A stretch of DNA of 13,413 bases from Paraglomus occultum (GCA_910592205.1 CAJVPJ010001006.1:1-13413), one strand, 5' to 3'. Shown: positions 1 through 9,050, numbered from the stretch's first letter. The notes: generated by a model from the sequence alone, not told the origin. Numbers and translations are program-made.

Positions 1-253
1 AGTTCTGAGGCCACCCAAGGGATTAAGTTCCGTAGCATATGAGCTTGATCTTGGCGTACCGAGACTAACCGCCCTGTCGTCGTCTCTTGACGGCCTGGGG
101 GCTGAACCACCCTATCTAGATTACCCAATGATTGTTACTATTACATGATGGGAGGGCATAGGGGGGTGGATGGTATAAATGAGTGAATCACATGATACTT
201 GGCCTCCGCGTGGCGTGATTCGGGCAACGCTAATAACAACCATTGTTAATAGC
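1..253 (+). mobile_element. possible 3' end of a Ty3/gypsy-like LTR retroelement (fragment)
   Basis: A frame open from position 2 to a TGA at 146-148 enters from outside the window and encodes 48 residues. It contains GLSSVAYELDLG, which resembles the SPVAYxLxLP stretch near the C-terminus of Ty3/gypsy integrases (GPY/F module). The stop is followed at once by a G-rich tract (150-166) that could be a polypurine tract, then by TG at 167, as expected for the start of a 3' LTR. A TATAAA lies at 174-179, and a palindrome sits at 229-253. This stretch is clearly GC-richer than the DNA after it. Against the call: the similarity is short, no LTR end or target-site duplication can be fixed, and the rest of the element lies outside the window. 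The open frame could instead be the end of an ordinary host gene. Confidence 0.33.
229..253. repeat. near-perfect 11-bp palindrome with 3-base loop
   Basis: GCTAATAACAA at 229-239 and TTGTTAATAGC at 243-253 are inverted copies with one mismatch, separated by CCA. A second inverted pair lies just upstream: GAATCAC (184-190) with GTGATTC (215-221). Together they suggest a structured element end, but no function can be read from the sequence. Confidence 0.6.
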
Positions 254-373
254 GGCTAACAAGTATTTAATAAGTAAATACATATTAATATGGAATATTA
301 AGTACTATTTTGAATTTTACTATAATGATCTGCTTGATTATTCGAAAACGCGAAATCAATCCTCATCGCTAGA

Positions 374-465
374 AACCCTATGTCAGCAACCAAGAATCCT
401 ATGCTAATAAAATTTAGATGTATGTTAAACGTAACCCTAAGTCAGCAACCAAGAATCCAATGCTA
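374..465. repeat. two-copy direct repeat, period 59 bp
   Basis: A 33-base segment beginning AACCCTA at 374-406 recurs at 433-465 with two substitutions. The 26 bases between copies are not repeated. Both copies share the core GTCAGCAACCAAGAATCC. It looks like a small tandem duplication, perhaps the edge of a satellite or a transposon sub-terminal repeat. Confidence 0.8.
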
Positions 466-1390
466 TGACATAGCTCATATTTATTTTATGCGTAATTTTT
501 CCGGGTATTCCTCCACCCAGTTAATTTCTCTTTCAAACGCCTGCTCTACTGTCCTGTACCACCTTCATTGCCAAACGTCATAACGCGTTTGCTGTTTTTC
601 CTTGACACTGGAATAAATATATAAGTATGCTCATCACCTATAATTGATGCAATTATTAGAATTGGCCAGATGACCAAAACTAACAGTTTACCCTGTGTCC
701 TAATTTTATGTTAAAATTGAGATGAGGATAGGCCTCCGAAACTGTCTTGGTCTCTGAACATCGTATCTCAACACAACATTATAATTATGTAAAGACAATG
801 AATCGATTCTTCAATTATTGAATAAATTTAAATGCAGCACCGTTAGTTCAAACATTTAATTGATGCCAAGATGCTATATATGCGATTTACAATATGATTT
901 CTACCTGGTTCACTATGACGTTCGTGAAGAATGATCGAGCCGATGACGCCGTCGGATTTGTATGCATCCACAATATCCAATTATTTATCTTTGAGAATCT
1001 GGAAAATTTAACTTCAATTTCTAGTAATTTAGGTGAGTAGAAGATGACTACATCTGTCAAGCAGGTTCAGAAGAAGTCAAGCTTAAAATCTGTAGATTAT
1101 TGGTTTCTGTTTGAAAGTATAATCAGCGTTATCTAACTATTACAAGTATACTCTACATCAACGCCAGTGACTGAAATCACGCGCTAAACAACGTCAATTG
1201 GCTTCCTGATTCTGAAATCAAGAAGAGCACCATACGTTGACCATTGAGACCTAAATAACAATGAAATCTGGTACCAAATGGTTTAGAACCAACTCATTAC
1301 TCTCAGATGTGCTCGATAATTTTAGAACAGTGTATGGTGTCCCTTGTTGAGCGATATTCACTAAATAAAAACGTTGAAAACTAAACGTAA

Positions 1391-1438
1391 TTTAAAGCAA
1401 GCCTGCTATTCGCATAATAGCATGGCAGTATCTTTAAA
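1391..1438. repeat. 48-bp imperfect palindrome (hairpin)
   Basis: The outer arms TTTAAAG (1391-1397) and CTTTAAA (1432-1438) are perfect inverted copies. The inner arms GCCTGCTATT (1401-1410) and AATAGCATGGC (1416-1426) pair apart from one bulged T, around the loop CGCAT. It could be a folded-back transposon remnant or a cruciform. There is no adjacent gene for it to act as a terminator for. Confidence 0.6.
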
Positions 1439-2002
1439 GTGTTTCCGCTCTATTTATATCAACTTTTAGACTCGGAAAATAAATGCCATTATATCTCATC
1501 GGGTATATGCAGTATAATGGTAAAAGAAAATTAATTATTGCTCATTACATTGCTCCACTACTCAGGTTTTAGTTGTTTTGTCGGCTTGCCATTTCGTTTC
1601 TCGTTATTTTACTTTTTCAGAGAATGTGTAATCCTTATTTAAAATTTACTAAACTATTCAGTTTTTCTTTTATACACGTTGACGTTTGAAACAAGCAAAG
1701 TTGGTTGATTTTCTATATTCACTCATACTTTCTCGCGCCGCCAGTCACAAATGTTCAACAAAACCCATTCACATTTTTTTATTTCACTCAATTTAATGTT
1801 AGTAAGAGCCGAAAATATGGGAATGATTATGGTTAGTAATCTATTTTTCACACTAAAATGAGCCTTGGTCAACACAATTCTTATCTCTAATTATTTCTTC
1901 CTTCTCACTGGTCTATCTTAGTACGAACATTTCGAAGCAGGCCAACCGACACTTTCTTCCATTCATGACTTGCCAATGAAACTGTGCTGGCGAGAACGGA
2001 TT

Positions 2003-2138
2003 GTTTAATGAAGCGTATCACAAGAGACTAGTAAAGGCAAACCCGGGGACGACAGAATTCTTTCCGGGGTCGACTCTGTCGATCACACTACTGAACTAAG
2101 ACACCCGCTCGCTTTTGGCAAATTTTTTAAAATTGAGA
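2003..2138 (+). mobile_element. tRNA-like repeat unit A1 (degenerate copy)
   Basis: This is the weakest of the five copies of a repeat family in this window. It shares with unit A2 the leader AGCGTATYACAA, the CCGGGGACGAC..GAATTC middle, the B-box-like GGTCGACTCT (one T short of the standard TTCGA), and the tail AAGAYACCCG. The A-box position is mutated. A TTTT (2113-2116) follows the tail motif, as in the other copies. The spacer after it (GGCAAATTTTTTAAA) also resembles the DNA downstream of other copies. This argues for a tandemly duplicated unit rather than two independent insertions. Confidence 0.6.
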
Positions 2139-2192
2139 ACATGACCCTCTGAATGCCAATTTGTCTAAAATCAAATTATATGTTACATGAAT

Positions 2193-2345
2193 AAATAATG
2201 TAGCGTATTACAACACACTGTGATCGGGCCAACTGGTGTAGTGGGCTCCCCGGGGACGACCGAATTCTGTCCGGGGGTTCGACTCTGTCGACCACTAACG
2301 CTAGGTTAAGATACCCGTTTCACTTTTTATTTTGGCAATTTATGT
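2193..2345 (+). mobile_element. tRNA-like repeat unit A2 with intact A and B boxes
   Basis: The RNA polymerase III internal promoter is easy to see: A box TGGTGTAGTGG at 2234-2244 and B box GGTTCGACTCT at 2276-2286. Their starts are 42 bases apart, the spacing of a true tRNA. Around the B box, GGTTCGAC and GTCGACC (2276-2293) form an inverted repeat with one bulged T. The conserved tail TTAAGATACCCG follows, then a run of five T (2324-2328) that could terminate Pol III. The acceptor arms do not pair and the T stem is poor, so this is not a working tRNA. The best readings are a tRNA-derived SINE or a small Pol III RNA gene. Transcription would run rightward, towards the 3' end of VAC14 and antisense to it. 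Confidence 0.65.
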
Positions 2346-2759
2346 CAACCGTTCGTTTTGTGACTTATTGAATAGTTCATAAACCATAATGACAGCATTA
2401 TTATATCAAACATCCCAGAGTTAATACAAGTAGGAGGACGTGGATATGAAGAACCATTAATTGGGAAAAACTGAACGAACAGAAACAATATAATAAAGTT
2501 ATTCCGGCGGCCATCTTATCAATAATGCCGTTATGGCTTAATAATGATATTCACATTCACACAAGATTTGGTTACAATAAGCACAGCCAACGTTTGTCTT
2601 GTGTCATTACAACGATATAAAATACCAACAATCTTCATATAATTTACCCACACAACATGTCCACATTCGCTTAATATAATATAAAGAATGTACAAGCAAA
2701 CAGATAGATAATACATACATAAACATTCTACAATCTCGAAATCCCCCTCCACATAATTT
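2346..2759. other. intergenic, downstream of VAC14
   Basis: AT-rich DNA between the tRNA-like array and the VAC14 stop codon; it must hold the VAC14 3' UTR on the minus strand. No clear AATAAA polyadenylation signal stands out just after the stop. The minus-strand open frame starting near 2821 overlaps the end of VAC14 in another frame and is not a gene. Confidence 0.5.
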
Positions 2760-5700
2760 CTACTTCTTATGATTGATGCGTTTTGGACTTTGTGGTCTAG
2801 AACTCTTTGTCGAAGCATCACTCGTCCGACGTCGTGTCTCTGTTGTAGTTGACGTTATCGCAGGCACACCTGTCGTCGAATTGCCGGACAATTGTAATAC
2901 GCCTGATGATTTATTTGAAATGTTATTGTTCAATGATGCCGTTCGCTCTCTGTCGCGACCGCGGCGGCGGGCCGAGCCTGATGATCTGTTTATTATTTGG
3001 ACTAAAGTATACGCAAATGTGAGTATAGATGTAAATGTATGTGGGCGACAAATATGCGATGAGCGAAGTGTATTAGCACCTTGTTTATATATTTTCTCGT
3101 GTTTTGATTGAACAGTTCGGAAATGAGATAAGAGGTCTTGAAATTTAATCCCATCTTCTTTAGATGCTTTAGATTCTTTGTGTTTTTTGCTCTCGGAAGA
3201 TGAGCTAGACGTGATGCATTCATTACATGGTTTGATTTGGTAAGTTCATTATGACTTATAATCAACAAGTCATCGTACATTAGATCCTGCTCATACCTTT
3301 TAGGCACCAAGTGTAAAAATCCCATGGAGCTTACACTATTGAGACGACTTCTCAATGTAGCAAAGGCGCTACTTTGCGGCAATAACATTAAGACGCCATA
3401 AAGACACTTGAACAGATGCGGGTATTTTTCAGGTTCAAGCAGCTGTAACCGTAGGTCTATACGATATTTTTCCAATGTAAAGGTAAATAATGAGTTTGAG
3501 ATAATCCCGGACGTAAAAAGCTACTTACACGTAAATACAGGCGATTCAAGTAATTGTACAAGCTTGTCTATCTGTATAAGCAAATTAACAGAGATATCCA
3601 ATTCCCCGCTATAATATAGTCATTCTTGTGAGTATCATTATTCTATGTGTTTGTATATGTAATAGAACAGAATACTTACAAACTCTGCAATAGGTTTGAA
3701 GCATGCTCGTAAGCCTGGGCAAGTAGACATAATGAGAACACCGCAACTGGGTTGTGACACCATGATTTATACAAAGCAGTAAATAGTCCTTGTCCATCCC
3801 TAGCATCGAAATTCTTTAGTCGTTTACGGAGTTCAGAAAGCTCCGGAGCAGTGATCAAGATGATATTCAAGTTCTGCACCATCGTGGATGCAAAATCCAA
3901 ATCCTAAAACAAAATTATATATAAGGACCGTTGTAACTCAATCTTTCATAAAATAAAAAAAATTCAACCGCACCTCTTCTTTTTCTAAAATTTCCGCAAA
4001 ACACCTGTAAATGCGCTCCGAATTCAGACTGAGACATAGCTGCCGAATAATCAGACTGCCTCTTGATTCGAGAAGCCGCTTGTCGGTGCTGAATAGTTGT
4101 AATAGATCAATCATGAATCGTGTAAAGTATGCATCTTCCGAATTTGAAGAAATTTGAGCTAATAGCCGAAGATCCCGTTTCACGACCTACACATGTTCAG
4201 TCAACGAATTAGTACCAGAAAATGTCAGCGATATAATCAAATAACCACCCTCCCAATATTGCCAATAATAGTTACCTCTTCCGATGGGTCGGACAAGGTC
4301 TTGAGTAATGCTGGGAACGTACCATCATCGATCGCCAGAATCTATCAGAAAATTTTTTTGCTCATAAGTAGGGATTTGCGTAAAAAGCTCAGATAAACAA
4401 TATATTTATTTTTATATACCTTATGAGGCGCCTTTTTATGAAGCATTAACAACCAATCCAAACTAGCGACTCTCGTTTCCTCATGTTCATCCAAAAATTG
4501 ATGTACCAACGCATCTACTGTGGCCTGATAATCAAATGGATCACTAAGGCTCTTGCCAAGATCCACCGGTAAAAGCGCTTGTGGACTTTTCTCCAAAATC
4601 GGCGATAACATTGGAGACACCTCTGCTGAAGGTGAAGTTGATCTCATAAATGACGATGCCAATGACACAGCTGACGCAAATTTTCCAGAAGAATGTGACT
4701 CTTTGGTTAATACATTCTGAGTTATCGGTGTGTTGTATGCAGCTGCTGGCATTTCAACGATTAATTTGAAAAGATTGGAATTGACGTTTTCGGCGCTGGA
4801 CCTGATATTTGCAGCAGAGTGGGCCAATGATGGCAGCACCGCTCTAATCAGTTGTGGAGTAAACGGAACTATAACCTCTTTTGCAAGCTGGATAAACTCG
4901 TTTATCCATTTCAGAGCCGTTTCTTGTATCCCTTCCTCTATATTGTGACAAAAAAAAAGTTATGTCAGACCAACCATTATCACCAATACTACCTGTCAAG
5001 CAAGTTAATCTACCTTGCGAACAAAGATGCGGCATCAATATCTCGATAATCCGTGAAAAATGTATCACAACCCCTTGCCCGGGTATCCAAACTCCCGATC
5101 CTTTTCCTCTGTCTTCGGTTTCAGCAACTGATACCACGTCCCAATTAATCGCCTTATCGGCACCTGCCCAGACTAATACACCATCTTCGGTATCGCCAGT
5201 GTCTGCGTTGGCCGCTTTTCTTTGGTGTTCGACGTAATACTTCTTCATAGCCTCACGTTTTTGTTGCTCTTTCACCTCAACGGCTTCACGTATTTCCAAT
5301 AAAAAGTTTGCGAGTACCGTCGAAGTCGCATGACGTAGATTCCTGTCAGAATCACTGAGAAGGTTAATTAAGCCCTCGAGAAAGTCCGGCAGATAGGATA
5401 CGAGTTCGAGGTCTGGAATTGAATCCAAGACAGCGATCCAAGAGACTAGAAAGCTTCTTGTAAAGGGATTCTTGGCGTGAATACGTTCAGCGAGTAGAGG
5501 AATGAATTTAGGAAGGGAAAACGCCTTTGTGCGAGGCATAGCTGCAGGCATTGTCGAGTCCTCCTTCTTGACCATCGGAGGAACATCGACACTGGATACG
5601 TATGTTGTAGCTTGTTCGGCTACAATGTCTTTAATTAGACGATCAAGGAGTTCGGCACCGTTCTTTACCGAGAGTTCTGAATCGGCCGCGAGCTGCGTTG

Positions 5701-6357
5701 GGGGGAGGGTGTGGTTTTACGAAATTGAACGTCGGGTAAGAATCACAATCATGGTCGTTAAATCGTAAAAGTTCACAAATGCATTGTAGTAATACTTACC
5801 TTGCCCATGGCATCAAACACTTCGTTAAAATATCTCAGGATTTCTCCTTTGGCTACTTTGGCAATATTATACATACTTTCGCATGCATAATATCTCACAC
5901 GGTTGTCTTGATCGATAAAGCAATGCAGAACAGGCATAACGATATCATCCAGGTAAGGTGCAACATCCTGTAAGTCATTACAACGTATAACTCAGCAGAA
6001 GAGACAGAAATAAACTACCGAGTGATGTTGGAAACTCACCTGTCCGAGTGCAATTGATGCGGCTGCTAATCCAATTAATCCTCCGTTCCGTGCGTTAGAA
6101 TTTCGCGAGTATGCAAACTCATTGATCAACGTATTAATGATAGCTTTTATTTTGGCTACGTCTCCCTCTTTGGCAGCTTCTCTAATCAATCTAATGTTCG
6201 ACTAGTTGCATTAGCCACGTGGGTTATTTATATTTGATCATTCATTGTCATTCGTTTCTTACTTTTCCACATCAAGCGCAACAGCCTTCCTCTTCTCATA
6301 AAATTTATCGCTAAGTCCACGTATTATTTGTGTACTAAATGGAGAGGCATCAGTCAT
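2760..6357 (-). CDS. VAC14: Vac14, scaffold of the PIKfyve/Fab1 PI(3,5)P2 complex
   Basis: VAC14 is the HEAT-repeat scaffold that holds the lipid kinase Fab1/PIKfyve and the phosphatase Fig4 together on vacuole and late-endosome membranes, where they make and turn over PI(3,5)P2. Exons on the minus strand, in order: 6357-6263, 6190-6040, 5967-5800, 5692-5014, 4937-4420, 4341-4276, 4186-3974, 3903-3680, 3608-3529, 3456-3297, 3204-2760. All junctions are GT-AG and keep frame, giving 932 aa. A probable twelfth exon results if 3079-3002 (78 nt, frame-neutral) is spliced out, giving 906 aa. The N-terminus ([18 protein letters not shown], then [15 protein letters not shown]) and residues about 69-165 match the Fab1-binding region. 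Residues about 577-775, including KSWCHNPV and LLPQSSAF (756-763), match the Fig4-binding/C-terminal domain, followed by [18 protein letters not shown] charged insert at about 300-350 and a long Ser/Arg-rich tail make it longer than human VAC14 (782 aa). The start is the first ATG of the exon and agrees with family length. Family assignment is near certain; individual junctions are manual. Confidence 0.95.
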
Positions 6358-6361
6358 GTTT

Positions 6362-6385
6362 CTATTTAATGTGCTCCGTATTCAT
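6362..6385 (-). promoter_or_regulatory. possible uORF just upstream of VAC14
   Basis: A seven-codon frame (MNTEHIK, stop TAG) ends only four bases before the VAC14 ATG at 6357. If it lies in the mRNA leader it could damp translation by reinitiation. The transcription start is unknown, so this is a possibility only. Confidence 0.3.
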
Positions 6386-6689
6386 TTCGATACTTGGGGA
6401 ACTTTATGCTTGCGCCTACTTGAGCACGTGCAATCACAACTTGATTTAATCAAGATTTGGGGGTAACGTTTCACGGTTGCATTTTTTCATTTGAGCAGAA
6501 AACCCACGCTATGAATTCTATCACACTTTATTATTATTTGTATTTTAGTTTGTAGAATCTGAATTATCTGCCCAATTAGAGTTGCGTATAATAGAACATA
6601 CACTATTTTCACAAACGAAACAACCCGTCAATTGGTGTGTATGTATGACTAGATGAAACAAATGCGTGTATACTGATAAAATCGTTTCT
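6386..6689 (-). promoter_or_regulatory. COQ7-VAC14 intergenic region with CCAAT motif
   Basis: This stretch lies between the COQ7 stop (6690) and the VAC14 start and must carry the COQ7 3' UTR and the VAC14 promoter. On the minus strand a CCAAT motif (6635-6631, context CACCAATTGAC) lies about 275 bases upstream of the VAC14 ATG, a plausible HAP/NF-Y site. No coding sequence is seen. Confidence 0.3.
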
Positions 6690-7728
6690 TTATAGCCTCG
6701 TTGTTACCCAAATGGCTGCCTTGCATCCGGCATGTATTATTGCAGAGAGAGGACCATAGAGGGGAGCCTATGTTAATAAAAATCGTGCGATATTTGAGTA
6801 TATAAATTTGCTTGAAGATGCAAAAAGCACTAAAATGTCTGATAACCCTATTATTACTTTCTGAGCATCATAATCAACAGACGTCTCCAAATGATGCAAT
6901 TCATCGTCTCTGAACTTCTTAATGACCTAAGTAAATCAAGTATAAGTATTCAGTCCCGTTCATCCTCATAAAACAATAACTATCACTTACTTCTCTCAAT
7001 TCGGTCGTTTCTTCATTATCAATCTTTATCAATTCCCGTAATTGACTAATAACAGCAACGATAACAGAAGGATAAATATGGTATCGATAAAGCATCATAA
7101 TCCTCAACCTCCCATAGCTTACTCGTTATAATGCTCCCCGATTACTGTCTCTACAGCTTCAGTGCATGCCATAGCTGCCTCTTTTCCCATCAATGCTGTA
7201 CCCGCCCCGAGTACAAACCCAGCTGTTTCCCACAACGGTCTCAGAAGCGTAGGTCTAACTCTATATCGGGGAATTATTTCATCAAAGGTACGCAAATGCA
7301 CCTTCTCCTGATCCCACATTTCCTTCACACGATGAAGCGGTTAAGAGTTGAATATTCACACATTATGCAAATGATTTAACAAGAATTCGTTGTCGCACCT
7401 GAATAACATGTCCAACTTTTTTATCTTTCCCAAGAATCGCCATTTGACCTTTATAAATATAGTTGGCCCCTAGCTCGCCTGCGTGATCAACACGTATCAT
7501 GCTTTCTATTAGCTTTCGTTCTTGATAGGTGAGAGGTCTTTTTTTAGAGAATGTTTTGGATTCAATTGAATCATTAGTCGAGTCTTTCATGTCTGCTGTC
7601 GTTGCATCCGACCGCCTTAACGACGTAGAGAATTGTCTAAGCAATGCCAAGGAAATTATTCTATTATGTCGGTGGAAAACATTGAAAGAGGGTCGTCGGA
7701 TTATGATATTCCTGCCCGAGGTATTCAT
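6690..7728 (-). CDS. COQ7: Coq7, 5-demethoxyubiquinone hydroxylase, mitochondrial
   Basis: COQ7 (CLK-1/CAT5) adds the C6 hydroxyl to demethoxyubiquinone, the penultimate step of ubiquinone synthesis, on the matrix face of the mitochondrial inner membrane in the CoQ synthome. Exons on the minus strand: 7728-7399, 7322-7123, 7045-6991, 6926-6858, 6767-6690; all introns are GT-AG and the product is 243 aa. The first 60 or so residues are Arg-rich and hydroxylated, with [10 protein letters not shown] near residue 31, typical of a mitochondrial presequence. All six di-iron ligands of the family are present: E85 (DHAGELGA), E116 and H119 (WDQEKVH), E168 ([11 protein letters not shown]), E204 and H207 (DDELHH). 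The [16 protein letters not shown] stretch and the final [13 protein letters not shown] are also typical. The length exceeds the human mature protein mainly through the presequence. The last two coding exons are very short, so gene predictors could easily miss them. Confidence 0.95.
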
Positions 7729-7767
7729 TTCGCAGAGTAAGATACAGTTTGCATGGCATGAAATTTG

Positions 7768-7776
7768 ATTTATATA
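7768..7776 (-). promoter_or_regulatory. TATA-like box of COQ7
   Basis: TATATAAAT on the minus strand lies about 40-48 bases upstream of the COQ7 ATG. Next to it (7785-7778) is TGACGTTA, close to a CRE/ATF site. Two ATGs out of frame with COQ7 lie between the TATA box and the start (7759 and 7754). The second opens a ten-codon frame whose TGA overlaps the COQ7 ATG. A transcript starting 25-35 bases from the TATA box would leave both out. Confidence 0.35.
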
Positions 7777-8630
7777 ATAACGTCATGTGATTTAACTGTA
7801 ATGTTGTTCGTTAATAATTCGGTGCAAATTATTAGGAAATAGTAGCAGTAGACGACAATGTTTGACCCCGATCCTGTTGTCAGAATTTACATAGCCCTGA
7901 AATTGAGAACTTAGACTCCACTGTTATCTTGATATAACTTCAATCAAGCCTTTTTTTTTGAATAAGCACCAACGTACCGTACGCACACCACACCATGTGA
8001 AGAATAAAATCAATTTTCTATGTCTAACGTACCATGCGGTTTCATAGACATGCATAATATAACGCGCCGAACGGTAATTTAAAAAGAATCTATTGATTGA
8101 TTGCTGTTTTGGAGAGCATTAGTAATGCCTGCTAATATAGTAAATTTACAGATAAGTAGAAAGTAATCGTAAATCTATGTGTCAGTATGCAAACAATAAT
8201 TACTGATTATCATTAACGATAAACAGTAGATAATGACATTGAGATTCAACATTGAGGTCCAAGACGATAACTTACTGGTCAATGATCGTTGGTGAGAGCA
8301 CAAATTACCGACTTATCTAGTTTGGTGGGTATATTGATTTCATTATGAACCTCACATAGGGGTATAAGAAAATGACGACTTTTTACAGAGAGGGTCGATT
8401 GTAATCGCATGTTTAACATAGTAATAGGATATGATGCACTCCTTTGAATAAATTAACCTGTCAGCAACTTCCGCAATAGTACATTATCGAATACAGTACT
8501 ATCACACCAATAAGCGAATGTGATAATACCGAAATAAAATGTGCTTACTTGATGTCAGTACAAGATTGGTCTGCTCCGAGACGTTTATACAGTATTAAGT
8601 TGCAGTTACAAGTAAAAAGACGTAGAGAAT
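7777..8630. other. gene-free stretch upstream of COQ7
   Basis: AT-rich sequence with no reading frame worth calling on either strand and no recognisable RNA gene. A T-run of nine at about 7951 is the only simple-sequence feature. A 12-base match to the B-box side of repeat unit B3 (AGAGAGGGTCGA near 8386) may be chance or a very decayed copy. Confidence 0.45.
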
Positions 8631-8770
8631 AAAACGAACGGGTATCTTAATCTAGTATAAGTGGTCGACAGAAGTCGAACCCCCGAAACCAGGAATTGGG
8701 TCGTCCCCGGGGAGCCCACTACACCAGGTGGCCCGTTCGCAATTACGATTGCATCATTTATCTATTTATT
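8631..8770 (-). mobile_element. tRNA-like repeat unit B1 (minus strand)
   Basis: On the minus strand the unit reads GCGAACGGGCC, then A box TGGTGTAGTGG (8726-8716, identical to A2 and B2) and a B box GGTTCGACTTC (8681-8671). A three-base insertion between them gives a 45-base spacing. The tail TTAAGATACCCGTTCG is followed by TTTT (8634-8631), a possible Pol III stop. The 5' flank ATGAATAAATA matches the 5' flank of A2. B1 would be transcribed leftward, towards the COQ7 promoter and in the same sense as COQ7. Confidence 0.65.
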
Positions 8771-8794
8771 CATCATATTAGTTAACGTTAAGTG

Positions 8795-8945
8795 AAAATT
8801 TAAAAATTTCAAAACGAACGGGTATCTTAAGCCCAGCGTTGTGGTCGACAGAGTCGAACCCCCGGAAAGAATTCGGTCGTCTCCGGGGAACCCACTACAC
8901 CAGATGGCCCGATCGCATTTGGTTGTGGTACAGTCATTATTTAAT
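8795..8945 (-). mobile_element. tRNA-like repeat unit B2 (minus strand, best preserved)
   Basis: A box TGGTGTAGTGG at 8902-8892 and B box GGTTCGACTC at 8860-8851 start 42 bases apart, the tRNA spacing. The leader has CGATCGGGCC as in A2, and the tail TTAAGATACCCGTTCG ends in TTTT (8814-8811). The B-box hairpin GGTTCGAC/GTCGACC is intact. Its 3' flank (GAAATTTTTAAATTTTC) resembles that of A1, and its 5' flank (AAATAATG..ACCACAAC) resembles that of A2. The B-box-to-B-box distance to B1 is 179 bases. Confidence 0.65.
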
Positions 8946-8972
8946 TGCAGTGAATGGAAATTCTTCCCCATA

Positions 8973-9050
8973 TAAAACGAACGGCATCTTAACCTAATGT
9001 TGTGAGAGAGAGGGTCGAATCCCCGGAAAGAATTCTGTTGTCCCGGATTG
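8973..9050 (-). mobile_element. tRNA-like repeat unit B3 (5'-truncated)
   Basis: This copy keeps the GGGACAACAGAATTC-like middle, a B-box-like GGGGATTCGACC, and the tail TTAAGATGCCGTTCG followed by TTTT (8977-8974). It lacks the A-box half: the sequence right of 9050 is unrelated. B2 follows it on the minus strand with a B-box distance of 161 bases, so B3, B2 and B1 form a head-to-tail array of three. Confidence 0.55.

Larger units (their letters stand above)
254..2000. other. gene-free AT-rich stretch
   Basis: I see no convincing gene here on either strand. Open frames are short (the longest plus-strand ones are about 40-67 codons), without recognisable motifs or coding-like composition. 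The stretch contains the direct repeat at 374-465 and the hairpin at 1391-1438, listed separately. A short open stretch on the minus strand around 1915-2000 reads SHEWKKVSVGLLRNVRTK, which looks somewhat protein-like, but it has no start codon or family match I recognise and ends in a stop. It may be a relic. Confidence 0.5.

Noticed and set aside
380-583. Plus-strand 67-codon open frame
   Set aside because: Its first half is built from the 59-bp direct repeat, and the product resembles no family I know.
915-1040. Plus-strand 41-codon frame starting MTFVKNDRADDAVGF
   Set aside because: Somewhat GC-richer at its start, but short, without a motif or neighbouring splice signals that extend it convincingly.
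2227-2299. Functional tRNA gene in repeat unit A2
   Set aside because: A and B boxes have tRNA spacing, but the acceptor arms do not pair and the T stem has mismatches and wobbles, so no cloverleaf forms.
2773-3111. Plus-strand 112-codon open frame
   Set aside because: It lies antisense to the last VAC14 exon, whose minus-strand frame matches the family through [17 protein letters not shown]; the plus frame is a shadow of the Arg/Ser-rich tail.
8384-8410. Sixth copy of the tRNA-like repeat
   Set aside because: Only 12 bases match unit B3 and neither the A box nor the tail motif is present; chance cannot be excluded.
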